Source: Clostridium sp.
GTDB lineage: Bacteria; Bacillota; Clostridia; Oscillospirales; Ruminococcaceae
Assembly (NCBI GenBank): GCA_023664445.1
Contig: JAMPFN010000003.1
Span: 1 to 45,654 of the forward strand
DNA: 45,654 bases
Direction of reading: 5' to 3'
The position numbers and the translations under genes were made by a program. A model generated the notes under the pieces. The model was not told the origin of the DNA. It was given only the letters and a program-made list of their open reading frames with translations, and made no database searches. Of this stretch, positions 16,887 to 24,542 are shown piece by piece. How positions within the stretch are numbered: position 1 is the stretch's first letter; each line of letters opens with the position of its first letter.

Positions 16887-17065
16887 GTTAACATCTCCCT
16901 TTAGTTTTGATATTTCTCCGCCAAAACAAAAAAAGAAAAGTATGGCGAATAGATTTCGGCAGGCTTTACTTTACTTGCCTTGTCTATATCAGACCCCCTC
17001 GGAAGCTTTTAAAATGCTGCCTGACTTGTATTTTCCGGCTTTCGATGGGGTCTATTTTAATTATA
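16887..17065 (-). promoter_or_regulatory. Extended -10 promoter and structured leader of the DUF6514-like gene
   Basis: Minus strand TGATATAAT (TATAAT = 17060-17065) is an extended -10. The predicted transcript starts at about 17053, exactly where a long hairpin begins: AGACCCC pairs with GGGGTCT (17047-17053 with 16991-16997). The stem continues through a TCGAAAGC/GCTTCCGA pairing and an inner AAAAT/ATTTT. A second hairpin (ATAGA ... TCTAT around GGCAAG/CCTGCC) follows. No known riboswitch was recognised. Confidence 0.5.
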
Positions 17066-17126
17066 TCACATTTTCAAGGTATGCAGACGACACTCTTTTC
17101 GACATTTTTCGACAAAACGGATAATT

Positions 17127-17165
17127 AAGGCAACACCTCACAAAGACTGCCTGACGGCCTTGCGC
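17127..17165 (-). repeat. Dispersed repeat family B, inverted copy
   Basis: GGCAACACC(T)CACAAAGAC then GCCTGACGGC resembles the reverse complement of the cellulase terminator region at 3151-3195. It is intergenic; with the A3 repeat it accounts for most of the gene-free stretch 17066-17478. Confidence 0.6.
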
Positions 17166-17191
17166 CGAATTTTCTTTCAGATTTTGCGTAG

Positions 17192-17402
17192 TTTCACGGG
17201 TTGCAAGCATTATGAATTTATGTTATAATATAACTGATAGCGTAACCGCTAATGTAAACTATAATTGCTGAATGGTAAAATTTATGATTTACAGTCCCCG
17301 ACTATAAAGATTCGCTTCCGCGACTCACAGCGTATGCTGTGCCGGAGCGGAAGCTTGATTTTCTTTGGTTCGTTTCTTGCATCAAGGCAAGAAATGAACA
17401 TA
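17192..17402 (+). repeat. Dispersed repeat, partial copy A3, with its own promoter
   Basis: Shares about 200 bases with 21226-21427: a promoter block, then the 'GCTGAATGG' block and terminal hairpin also found in A1 and A2. The promoter is TTGCAA (17201-17206), 17 bases, TATAAT (17224-17229), pointing at the gene starting at 17479. The 40-bp palindrome of A2 is here decayed, with only GCTTCCG and ACAGC arms still pairing. Confidence 0.85.
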
Positions 17403-17478
17403 CACATTACATATCGGACAAGTATGCCATAAATAAAAATACAATATAAAAGATACTTTTCGGATAAAGGAGCACAAA

Positions 17479-18222
17479 ATGAAATATTTATTATCTTTGA
17501 TAACTGCAATGCTGTTTTTATTAAACAGCGAAATAGGCTTTGGGGGAATAGAAAATACTATCGTGAATAAGAGTGATAATGAATTTTCTGCTGAAATAAT
17601 ATGCGATTATGACAAATACAATGACAATATTTATCATCAGGCTTATTTAGCAGTAGACTTGGGAACTGATACTATTATGAAAGATATTGGCGGAAGTTTT
17701 GGCGATACGCTTTTATTATGCGATATTGACGGTGACCATGTTGAAGAAATCGTTGTTCAACAGACAAAAGGAATATCGGGCGGCGCAGGACAATACTCTT
17801 CAAGCATTTTTAAAATCACCAATAACGAGATCAAAGAGATTTTTAATTCGGACAATATAGATAAATTCGATACAGGATTCTATGGAAAACTGAAAAACGG
17901 CTATGAATTAGAAATAAAAAATAAATTCACAGGCTATATAACAACGCATTGTTTAGCTGATAACAATAAATATTCCAAAGCGTGGTTTGACGAAAATGGC
18001 GTTCCGACCTGTAATGAAACTGTTTTGCTTGATAGTTTCAAGGAATTTATTCCAAAGGATATAGACGGCGATGGAATTTACGAACTAATATGTATGCAAT
18101 ATGCATCATTAGGCGGACATTCAAACTATATTGGCAACGCTGAATGCTGCTTGAAATATGATGTTCAAGAAAATAAATTCAAGGTTGTGAAAGCTGAATT
18201 TATTCCGGCTTATAGTAAATGA
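17479..18222 (+). CDS. Secreted hypothetical protein with FG-GAP/VCBS-like repeats
   Basis: I do not recognise a named family. The 247-residue protein has an N-terminal signal peptide or single hydrophobic segment (residues 1-20). It then shows two calcium-loop-like motifs typical of FG-GAP/VCBS beta-propeller blades: DIDGDHVEEIVV at about 82-93 and DIDGDGIYELICM at about 194-206. ATG has AAGGAG upstream. It is the first gene of the island that follows the A3 repeat and is closed by its own terminator. Base composition is visibly more AT-rich than in the flanking housekeeping genes. Confidence 0.75.
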   Translation: MKYLLSLITAMLFLLNSEIGFGGIENTIVNKSDNEFSAEIICDYDKYNDNIYHQAYLAVDLGTDTIMKDIGGSFGDTLLLCDIDGDHVEEIVVQQTKGISGGAGQYSSSIFKITNNEIKEIFNSDNIDKFDTGFYGKLKNGYELEIKNKFTGYITTHCLADNNKYSKAWFDENGVPTCNETVLLDSFKEFIPKDIDGDGIYELICMQYASLGGHSNYIGNAECCLKYDVQENKFKVVKAEFIPAYSK

Positions 18223-18247
18223 CAAATTTATTTTGCGTTTACTATTT

Positions 18248-18288
18248 GCCGATTTGCACGCAGCAAGCAGATGTGCAAGGCTTTTTTA
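18248..18288 (+). terminator. Rho-independent terminator in the island
   Basis: GCC and TTTGCAC pair with GTGCAA and GGC, followed by TTTTTT. Ends the transcript of the first island gene. Confidence 0.8.
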
Positions 18289-18312
18289 ATAATTGTTTTA
18301 TAGAGGTAGAGA

Positions 18313-18879
18313 ATGCTTAAATTGAGATACTTAATTGAATTTATTTCAATAGGATATTTGATTTTTATTTTCAGAACGAAAAATTTAAAGTTCAGGAAAA
18401 CAAAAATTTTTGTGTGTATTTTCGTCTTTTTTATTATGTTAATTCCGTTTGAAAACCTGTTTTTAAAATTCGATACACCTGAAAAAGCCTTTAATTATTC
18501 TCACAGCAACGCTAAGATCATTAAAATCATAGATGAAGATAATTCCGCTTTGGTTATTTATCGTGAAAAAGGCTCGACATATTCAAAGATTCTTTATAAT
18601 AGTGATGATAAGTGGGTGTCGCGTATTTTTCCTGACAAGCAGATATTGTCGAGAACAGAAAATAACGATATATATATGCTGACTAAAGAAAAAAACAGCA
18701 ATAACTTCTATTTTATGATAACGGTGGATTCCGACGTTAAAGCTCTGACGGATAATTATAACTCAAGTTTTGAAATATACTTTTCCAATCAGTATTTTGT
18801 TGGTTATGCAGCATATGTGGAGAATTGTACCGGAGAGTATATTATCAATATAGACGGTAATAAATATCAAATAATATAA
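18313..18879 (+). CDS. Membrane-anchored hypothetical protein, paralogue of 20574-21191
   Basis: A 188-residue protein with two N-terminal hydrophobic segments (about 5-20 and 31-47) and an external domain of unknown function. It is clearly related to the protein at 20574-21191: both read 'ENLF.K.D.P.KAF..S', then 'I.K..D..NS.LVI.R.K' and later 'KEK.S.N.Y'. ATG has GAGGTAG upstream. No database family comes to mind; the two copies probably arose by duplication inside the island. Confidence 0.72.
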   Translation: MLKLRYLIEFISIGYLIFIFRTKNLKFRKTKIFVCIFVFFIMLIPFENLFLKFDTPEKAFNYSHSNAKIIKIIDEDNSALVIYREKGSTYSKILYNSDDKWVSRIFPDKQILSRTENNDIYMLTKEKNSNNFYFMITVDSDVKALTDNYNSSFEIYFSNQYFVGYAAYVENCTGEYIINIDGNKYQII

Positions 18880-18986
18880 GAACCAAAATTCGGTCAGTTC
18901 ATATGAGAAAATGCTAATGTACTTTTTGCCGCTAATCGCCATGTATTGGCAGTAAGCAATTTATTATGTTATGGAGATGTCTAAAT

Positions 18987-19799
18987 ATGTTAAAAAAAAT
19001 ATTATTCATGGTTATTTTGGTTGGAACTCATATTTTCAATGTTTCGGCTTCTGAATTATCAATGGTAAAAATATCAGATCCATATAATGAATTTATTGAT
19101 GACCGTGCGTTTGAATATATAAATAACGTATATTCGGATATTGACTTTTCGTCTGATTTTAAACAAGGAAATCAAAGCGTTTACGCTGACTATAAAGAGC
19201 AGTATCGGAAACTGTTGGAGTGCAAGATCCCCTTTAAATCCGAAGGAAAAGAGTATTATATTGACGAGTATATCTACGAAGATCATGAGCCTGAAAAATA
19301 TGTTTATTATTTTTTTGATATGGACGACGACAGCTTACCCGAGCTGTGCATTGAAAACAAAGCAGGATTTATTTATATCATGAAATATAAGTCGGAATCT
19401 GATGAAATTATTTTGTGGCATGAAACCTCTTCGTCATGGACAGAACTGCTTGGCAGCAAGAAACTTTGGTTTTACAGCGGAACTTCTCCAATCAAATATT
19501 CGTTTCAAAGTCTAAATGAAAACGGTTATACAGAATATCAAGTCTGGTTTTATATAGTCCCGACTGAATCCGAAACAAAATATTTTCTGACTCTGCCCGA
19601 GTTTTCAGATAAAACAGATGATATTGAGATACCAAAAGATATAAAAGCACAGTCTGTAGAAAAAGACTCGCATTATTATTACAGAGTTAATGAAAGTCAA
19701 TGGAATAAATTGACAAAAGATTTTTTTGCCGAAAAAAACATTGCTAAAGAAAATATTGAAAAGGTTAAGTTTACTTACAATGAGTTGTTTGACAAGTAA
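18987..19799 (+). CDS. Secreted hypothetical protein of the envelope island
   Basis: I recognise no family. The mature protein follows an N-terminal signal peptide (MLKKILFMVILVGTHIFNVSA). It contains 'YYFFDMDDDSLPELCIE' at about 107-123, which resembles the Asp-rich strand-loop of FG-GAP-like repeats and the D-x-D-x-D element in the first island protein. About 270 residues from the ATG at 18987, which has GGAGA eight bases upstream; the track of upstream codons to 18966 lacks a ribosome site. Probably exported to the cell surface or medium. Confidence 0.7.
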   Translation: MLKKILFMVILVGTHIFNVSASELSMVKISDPYNEFIDDRAFEYINNVYSDIDFSSDFKQGNQSVYADYKEQYRKLLECKIPFKSEGKEYYIDEYIYEDHEPEKYVYYFFDMDDDSLPELCIENKAGFIYIMKYKSESDEIILWHETSSSWTELLGSKKLWFYSGTSPIKYSFQSLNENGYTEYQVWFYIVPTESETKYFLTLPEFSDKTDDIEIPKDIKAQSVEKDSHYYYRVNESQWNKLTKDFFAEKNIAKENIEKVKFTYNELFDK

Positions 19800-19828
19800 G
19801 TAAAACGACTTCCGGAAAGGTAATAAAT

Positions 19829-20484
19829 ATGAAAAGAATGTTGATTTTTTTAAGAATACGCAATATCCTATCGGTACAAGTTCTAATTATGTTTTTAATC
19901 GTTATTTGCTTTACAGCATGTATAAATAATAAAAATGAATCCAATTCGTCTGCTATTTCCTTATCAGAGACTGAAAAACTAATAGAGGAAAAAAGCTTTT
20001 TCATACTTACATGGTGTATGAAACATTTAATCAAAATTTATATGATAACAGTTTTGATCAGACACTTTTAAATAATCCAATTGATGAAAAAATGGAAACG
20101 GATATCCAAAACGCCGATATTTCAAGCACAAGAGGTTCACAAGTTTTTTTCGATGGTTATGCTGAAATGTGGAAAGATGAACTGAATTTTTCCATTGATA
20201 ATTTAAAGCGATACTTAAGCAAAGACGACATAGAAGAACTTGAAGAAGCACAAAAAAATTGGGAAAACAGCATTGAATCAAATAATCAAATTGACAGAAA
20301 AATAATAGCTAACAACGGCATTAACTTAGGAACGCAATATGTAGGCAGCGCGTTATTATATTTGATCGACGAGTATAGAGATAGGGTATTTCATATAAAG
20401 TACATGACAATGCTTGCCGAAGAATGCGTGCCGGATCCAATTGCAGAAAGCGAAAGAACATGGAATAAATTTTTAATTGATTAA
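19829..20484 (+). pseudogene. LprI/DUF1311-like lipoprotein gene interrupted by a frameshift
   Basis: The first frame (19829-20071) gives a lipoprotein signal peptide with lipobox FTAC and then a premature end. The adjacent frame gives the rest, with a lysozyme-inhibitor-LprI-like (DUF1311) pattern: 'MWKDELNFSIDNLKRYLS', then 'LEEAQKNW'. The two frames join without a gap at an A6 run (19989-19994): one additional A, or a -1 slip there, restores a protein of about 218 residues. GAAAGG precedes the ATG. It could be a true pseudogene, a phase-variable or slippage-expressed gene, or an assembly error. Confidence 0.7.
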
Positions 20485-20573
20485 AGTCTGTCCAAATAAA
20501 ACGCGCGTCAGGCAATCAGGTTTTTCGCAACGCCAACGCATATTGTCAAATAACTTGAAAAGAGGAGATTATT

Positions 20574-21191
20574 ATTTCAAATCAATTAAGACTTATTATA
20601 GGGGTTACATTGATAATTGTAACTGTTAAAATCTACTCTAAACTTAGAAATAAGACATTATTCAAAAAAATTGTTATGGTGTTTACAATAATTCTTTTGA
20701 TATTATTCCTGCTGGTGAGGGTAGAAAACTTATTTATCAAATATGATTCACCAACAAAAGCGTTTGAGCATAGCGGAATTCAAGGAAATATTGTTAAGGT
20801 AGTTGACGCTGAAAATTCCACATTGGTCATATTTAGAAAGAAAAATGCAGACAGCGCTTTGTTATTGAATAAGATCAATGGCAAGTGGAAAAATCCGGTG
20901 ATATCCGGGAAAACACATATGATAACGCTTAAAGACATGAGTCTGGTAATACTGTATAAGGAAAAACGTTCCGACAATTATTATGTTTTAGTTTCAACTT
21001 CTAATAATCAGAGCGTTACAGACAGTAAGAATACTGCCTTTGAAGAATATGAAGAATATAAGCGATCTGATAATATTTTATTTGAATCGCTTAAGGGAAA
21101 AGAATATGCGGCTTTTGTCGGAGAACTTCCGGAAAACTATTATCTGAAAATTGGAAATAATAAGTTTGATATTTGGAATGAAATAACATAG
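20574..21191 (+). CDS. Membrane-anchored hypothetical protein, paralogue of 18313-18879; non-standard start
   Basis: About 205 residues with two N-terminal transmembrane segments and an external domain matching the paralogue at 18313-18879 ('VENLFIKYDSPTKAFEHS' against 'FENLFLKFDTPEKAFNYS'). There is no ATG, GTG or TTG at the expected place: the ribosome site AGGAG (20563-20567) is followed after six bases by ATT at 20574. The first usable TTG, at 20610, has no ribosome site and would cut the first membrane segment that the paralogue keeps. I therefore place the start at ATT. Expression may be weak, or the start codon may be mutated. Confidence 0.6.
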   Translation: MSNQLRLIIGVTLIIVTVKIYSKLRNKTLFKKIVMVFTIILLILFLLVRVENLFIKYDSPTKAFEHSGIQGNIVKVVDAENSTLVIFRKKNADSALLLNKINGKWKNPVISGKTHMITLKDMSLVILYKEKRSDNYYVLVSTSNNQSVTDSKNTAFEEYEEYKRSDNILFESLKGKEYAAFVGELPENYYLKIGNNKFDIWNEIT

Positions 21192-21225
21192 TAATTTTTA
21201 TTATGAGCAACCTCAACTTCGGTCA

Positions 21226-21427
21226 GTTCACGGGTTGCAAGCATTATAAATTTATGTTATAATATAATTGATAGCGTAACCGCTAATGTAACCCATAGTT
21301 GCTGAATGGTGAAATTTATGATTTACAGTCCACGACTATAAATACTTCTTTTGCGACTCAGCTGTGCCGGAGCGGAAGCTTGATCTTCTTTGGTTCATTT
21401 CCTGCATCAAGACAAGAAACGAACATA
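21226..21427 (+). repeat. Dispersed repeat, partial copy A4, with its own promoter
   Basis: Direct repeat of 17192-17402. Promoter TTGCAA (21235-21240), 17 bases, TATAAT (21258-21263), pointing at the gene starting at 21455. The palindrome region is deleted to a remnant, and the terminal hairpin is mutated. Confidence 0.85.
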
Positions 21428-21454
21428 TAATTATCATGAACGGAGAAAATTCTT

Positions 21455-22195
21455 ATGGGATTATTCAGTCATTTCAAAAAAAACAGCAGCTATTTTGATA
21501 AAAATATCGAGCCTAAATGCGCCTACTGCGAGCATGGCAAACCGGCAAGGAGCGTCGGAAAAATTCTTTGTCAGAGATGCGGTCTTGTAGACGAAAACTA
21601 TAGCTGTAAAAAATTCACATATTCGCCGTTTCTGCGCATTCCCGAAAGGGACAGCGGAAAATCCGATACAAACAAAGATATTACCGAGCCTCAGGAAACA
21701 AAAACTCCCGAACCGCCCGTTTCCGCAGCGTTATCTGCACCGTCAAAATCTGAACAAAAACCAAAAAAAGAATCTCAATCGGATTCCAAACCGATATCCG
21801 AATCAGCCGAAAAACAGCCGACGTCTGTTTCTCCTGCCGTAAAAATCGCCGACAAGGAAAAGATTAAAAAAGCGCAGCCTCTAAACGATACTCACGCCGT
21901 ATCAAATATAAATAACAAACCTGCGGACAATTCCGAAAATATCGCAAAGCTTGAAGCTATTGAAAAAGCTTCTCTATCTTCGATCGAAAACCATGTTCCG
22001 CCAAAGCGGATAAATCTTCCTGAAATAAATCAGAGCGCCATTGCGTCTATCGAAAACAAACTGCAAAAGCGCAATAGCGACGAATATCTAAGGACAGTTG
22101 CGGTAAAAGAAGTTTCCGGATTCAAAAACAAGGAAACTGTCCGTCATGAACTTCCGCCCGATACAAAAATCGTTTCTGTCAGCGATATAAAATAA
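21455..22195 (+). CDS. Zinc-ribbon protein with long disordered tail
   Basis: A 246-residue protein with an N-terminal treble of paired cysteines (CAYC at 22-25, CQRC at 39-42, then 'GLVDENYSCKKFTYSPFLRIP'). The pattern resembles short Clostridia proteins of unknown function that carry this cysteine-rich head and an FxYxPxxRxP tail. After about residue 65 the chain is low-complexity, rich in Pro, Ser, Lys and Glu, and probably disordered. A region around 165-205 has two similar segments (LEAIEKASLSSIEN and INQSAIASIEN). No function can be assigned. GGAGA precedes the ATG, and the A4 promoter lies 190 bases upstream. Confidence 0.7.
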   Translation: MGLFSHFKKNSSYFDKNIEPKCAYCEHGKPARSVGKILCQRCGLVDENYSCKKFTYSPFLRIPERDSGKSDTNKDITEPQETKTPEPPVSAALSAPSKSEQKPKKESQSDSKPISESAEKQPTSVSPAVKIADKEKIKKAQPLNDTHAVSNINNKPADNSENIAKLEAIEKASLSSIENHVPPKRINLPEINQSAIASIENKLQKRNSDEYLRTVAVKEVSGFKNKETVRHELPPDTKIVSVSDIK

Positions 22196-22221
22196 AAATC
22201 TGCACCTTTTACAGTGCAGAT
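22191..22221 (-). terminator. Terminator of the AbrB-type gene
   Basis: ATCTGCAC (22198-22205) pairs with GTGCAGAT (22214-22221). On the minus strand it is followed by a TTTTTATTTT tract. Confidence 0.8.
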
Positions 22222-22226
22222 CGGTA

Positions 22227-22466
22227 TTACCTTTTCATTGTATTTATGCATTTTTGACATACGTTCTTTTCTTTAAACTCCGTCAAATCATCGCTTGAAC
22301 CGCAAAAAATGCACGATTCTTCCGCCTTTTTGATTATAAGGCGGTCATCTTCAACATAAAGCTCGACAGATGAACGGATATCAAATCCCAGATTTTTCCT
22401 TATTTCCTTCGGGAGAACTATTCTGCCAAGATCATCAATTGTTTTGCAAACGCCTGTGTTTTTCAT
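22227..22466 (-). CDS. AbrB/SpoVT-type regulator with C-terminal zinc ribbon
   Basis: A 79-residue DNA-binding protein. The N-terminal half is a swapped-hairpin AbrB domain ('TIDDLGRIVLPKEIRKNLGF') and the C-terminal half has CIFCGSSDDL...CQKC, a four-cysteine zinc ribbon. Such AbrB-plus-ribbon proteins are common transition-state regulators in Clostridia. The ATG ending at 22466 has AAGGAGGAG upstream; in-frame extension to 22529 has no site and overlaps the upstream AT-rich region. Monocistronic. Confidence 0.9.
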   Translation of the reverse strand: MKNTGVCKTIDDLGRIVLPKEIRKNLGFDIRSSVELYVEDDRLIIKKAEESCIFCGSSDDLTEFKEKNVCQKCINTMKR

Positions 22467-22625
22467 TGGGAACTCCTCCTTGTTTAAAAAATTTGCATTT
22501 TCAGCATAAAACAACAATAAATATATCATCGTTTACAATATAATACCATTTTTGTCTAAATTTGTCAAGTGATAATTTAATTTTTTAAATAATGTTGAAT
22601 TTTTAAAAAAATTTCAAAAAAGGTA

Positions 22626-22654
22626 TTGACATAAAGGACAAAGTATGTTATAAT
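22626..22654 (+). promoter_or_regulatory. Consensus promoter of the tRNA cluster
   Basis: TTGACA (22626-22631), 17 bases, TATAAT (22649-22654), with an A-rich UP-like segment directly upstream. Confidence 0.9.
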
Positions 22655-22668
22655 TAATCACGTTGTTT

Positions 22669-22744
22669 GAGATATTAGCTCAGTTGGCAGAGCATACGCC
22701 TTTTAAGCGTAGGGTCGAGAGTTCAAATCTCTCATATCTCACCA
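22669..22744 (+). tRNA. tRNA-Lys (anticodon UUU)
   Basis: Acceptor GAGATAT pairs with ATATCTC, D stem GCTC/GAGC, anticodon loop CTTTTAA (TTT), T arm GAGAG-TTCAAAT-CTCTC. The 3' CCA is encoded. Confidence 0.96.
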
Positions 22745-22750
22745 GCAGGT

Positions 22751-22826
22751 GCACCATTAGCTCAGTTGGTAGAGCAACTGACTCTTAATCAGTGGGTCCT
22801 GGGTTCGAGCCCCCGATGGTGCACCA
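22751..22826 (+). tRNA. tRNA-Lys (anticodon CUU)
   Basis: Acceptor GCACCAT pairs with ATGGTGC, anticodon loop CTCTTAA (CTT), encoded CCA. The T stem is CTGGG against CCCCG and leaves one T-C mismatch, the only irregularity. Confidence 0.93.
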
Positions 22827-22829
22827 GTC

Positions 22830-22904
22830 GGCCCGTTGGTCAAGCGGTTAAGACTCCGCCCTCTCACGGCGGCATCACCGGTTCGATTCCGGTACGGGTC
22901 ACCA
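22830..22904 (+). tRNA. tRNA-Glu (anticodon CUC)
   Basis: Acceptor GGCCCGT pairs with ACGGGTC (one G-T wobble), D arm GTC/GAC, anticodon stem CCGCC/GGCGG with loop CTCTCAC (CTC), T arm ACCGG-TTCGATT-CCGGT, encoded CCA. Confidence 0.94.
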
Positions 22905-22925
22905 TTATATGGCTGCACAAATCAG

Positions 22926-22960
22926 ACGTTCTTACTTTTGTAGGAACGTTTTCTTTTTGT
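22926..22960 (+). terminator. Terminator of the tRNA cluster
   Basis: ACGTTCTTAC pairs with GTAGGAACGT (22926-22949) and is followed by TTTTCTTTTT. Confidence 0.85.
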
Positions 22961-22994
22961 GTCAAGCAATCATGGTACGTTAAGGAGAAGTAAA

Positions 22995-23402
22995 ATGAAT
23001 CCATGGTATTTTATTACATTTGCATTTATTTTCGGAGCAATACTCATAATAGCTTTGATTATTTCTGTAATACTGCTTATAAAACGCAGAAAAAAAGTAA
23101 ATGTCATTTTTACAGCCGTTAATACAATGCTTATCATTTCGGGAATATTGTTTTGCTGTTCGCATTCAACCTATTATAAATACAATGATTGGGCAATAAA
23201 AGATCATAATATTAATATGATCGAACAGAAATACGGTAAATTCGATTTGGTAAAAATCGAAAATAACAAGAGCGGACGTGCCGCGTATTATATTTATACG
23301 GACGACGGACCGATTATGCCGGATCATTTAAAGCATTACTATTACATGGAATATGATTGCTGGGGCGTTATTTATAACGTTTACGACGCTCCGCAGCCGT
23401 GA
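22995..23402 (+). CDS. Small hypothetical membrane protein
   Basis: I do not recognise the family. The 135-residue protein has two N-terminal transmembrane segments (about 5-28 and 37-52) separated by a basic loop (KRRKK), then an external domain of about 80 residues rich in Tyr. ATG is preceded by AAGGAGAAG. It follows the tRNA terminator closely and no separate promoter is evident. Comparable in plan to the two-helix anchored proteins of the island at 17.4-21.2 kb, but without recognisable sequence match. Confidence 0.65.
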   Translation: MNPWYFITFAFIFGAILIIALIISVILLIKRRKKVNVIFTAVNTMLIISGILFCCSHSTYYKYNDWAIKDHNINMIEQKYGKFDLVKIENNKSGRAAYYIYTDDGPIMPDHLKHYYYMEYDCWGVIYNVYDAPQP

Positions 23403-23513
23403 GGCTAAGGCGGTGACAATAAAGAATGCCTGACGCTTTGTACGGCGTTTCTACGGTTTGCGATATTGCTTTAATAAAATTTCAAATTTTTTCAAAAAAA
23501 TTCAAAAAAGGTA

Positions 23514-23542
23514 TTTAAAAAGTTTTCTGTTTGTGGTATAAT
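23514..23542 (+). promoter_or_regulatory. Extended -10 promoter of the phoH operon
   Basis: TGGTATAAT with TATAAT at 23537-23542 and a weak TTTAAA at -35. The upstream A-rich segment (AAAAAAGGTATT) is shared with the tRNA promoter. Bases 23403-23513 otherwise hold a family-B repeat remnant. Confidence 0.7.
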
Positions 23543-23577
23543 TACTATATAAATCTAACAAAAAGGAAAGTGTTAAT

Positions 23578-24540
23578 ATGGCAGAAAAAATTATTAGTAT
23601 TAATGATACAGAACAAATGATAAACTTATTCGGAGCATACGATGAAAATATCAATGTTATCCAGCGTCAATATGACGTTGTCGTCATAAGCCGCGGAAGC
23701 GACGTCAAAATATCCGGCAGCGAAGAAAACGTCGCAAAGGCGTCAGAAACTATAGAGTCCCTTCTGAAAATCACAAAGACCGGCGAAAGAGTGACAGAAC
23801 AGACGCTGCGCTACGTTTCGTCTATGGTTTCCGACGGTGAATCAAAACAGCTCGATAATCTTGTCAGCGACGGCGTATGCGTAACTGCAACGGGAAAAAT
23901 CGTGCGCCCGAGAACTCTCGGTCAGAAAAAATACATCGAAGATATAAAAAGCAATACCATTGTGCTCGGCATAGGTCCTGCCGGAACGGGCAAGACCTAT
24001 CTTGCGGTCGCTATGGCTGCAAAAGCTTTCAAGGCGCATGAGGTCGGCAAAATAATTCTTACCAGACCTGCCGTTGAAGCGGGTGAAAAGCTCGGATTCC
24101 TCCCCGGCGATCTTCAGGACAAGGTAGATCCGTATCTGCGTCCGCTTTATGATGCGCTTTTTGATATGTTCGGAGCAGAAAACTTCAATAAATATATGGA
24201 AAAAGGCATTATTGAGGTAGCTCCGCTCGCTTACATGAGAGGAAGAACTCTTGAGGGAGCGTTTATCATTCTTGACGAAGCGCAGAACACGACCTCCGAA
24301 CAAATAAAAATGTTCCTGACACGTTTGGGAAATGACAGCAAAATGGTTATCACCGGCGACGTTACGCAGATAGATCTGCCTGACAGCAAATCCTCCGGAC
24401 TTGTTGAAGCGATGAAAGTCCTTAGAAATGTTGACGATATATCTATACACAAATTCAACGAAAAAGACGTAGTAAGACATAAGCTTGTTCAGGACATCGT
24501 AAAGGCTTATGAGAAATATACTAACGAAAGGAGAAAATAA
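23578..24540 (+). CDS. phoH: PhoH-like ATPase
   Basis: A 320-residue PhoH/PhoL-type NTPase. Walker A GPAGTGKT at about 133-140, Walker B-like 'FIILDEAQNTT', sensor 'MVITGDVTQIDLP'. The N-terminal 80 residues resemble a KH-like RNA-binding module. PhoH proteins work with YbeY in RNA metabolism, and ybeY follows two bases later. ATG has AAAGGAAAG upstream. Head of phoH-ybeY-era-yqzL-recO-mutS2. Confidence 0.94.
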   Translation: MAEKIISINDTEQMINLFGAYDENINVIQRQYDVVVISRGSDVKISGSEENVAKASETIESLLKITKTGERVTEQTLRYVSSMVSDGESKQLDNLVSDGVCVTATGKIVRPRTLGQKKYIEDIKSNTIVLGIGPAGTGKTYLAVAMAAKAFKAHEVGKIILTRPAVEAGEKLGFLPGDLQDKVDPYLRPLYDALFDMFGAENFNKYMEKGIIEVAPLAYMRGRTLEGAFIILDEAQNTTSEQIKMFLTRLGNDSKMVITGDVTQIDLPDSKSSGLVEAMKVLRNVDDISIHKFNEKDVVRHKLVQDIVKAYEKYTNERRK

Positions 24541-24542
24541 TC

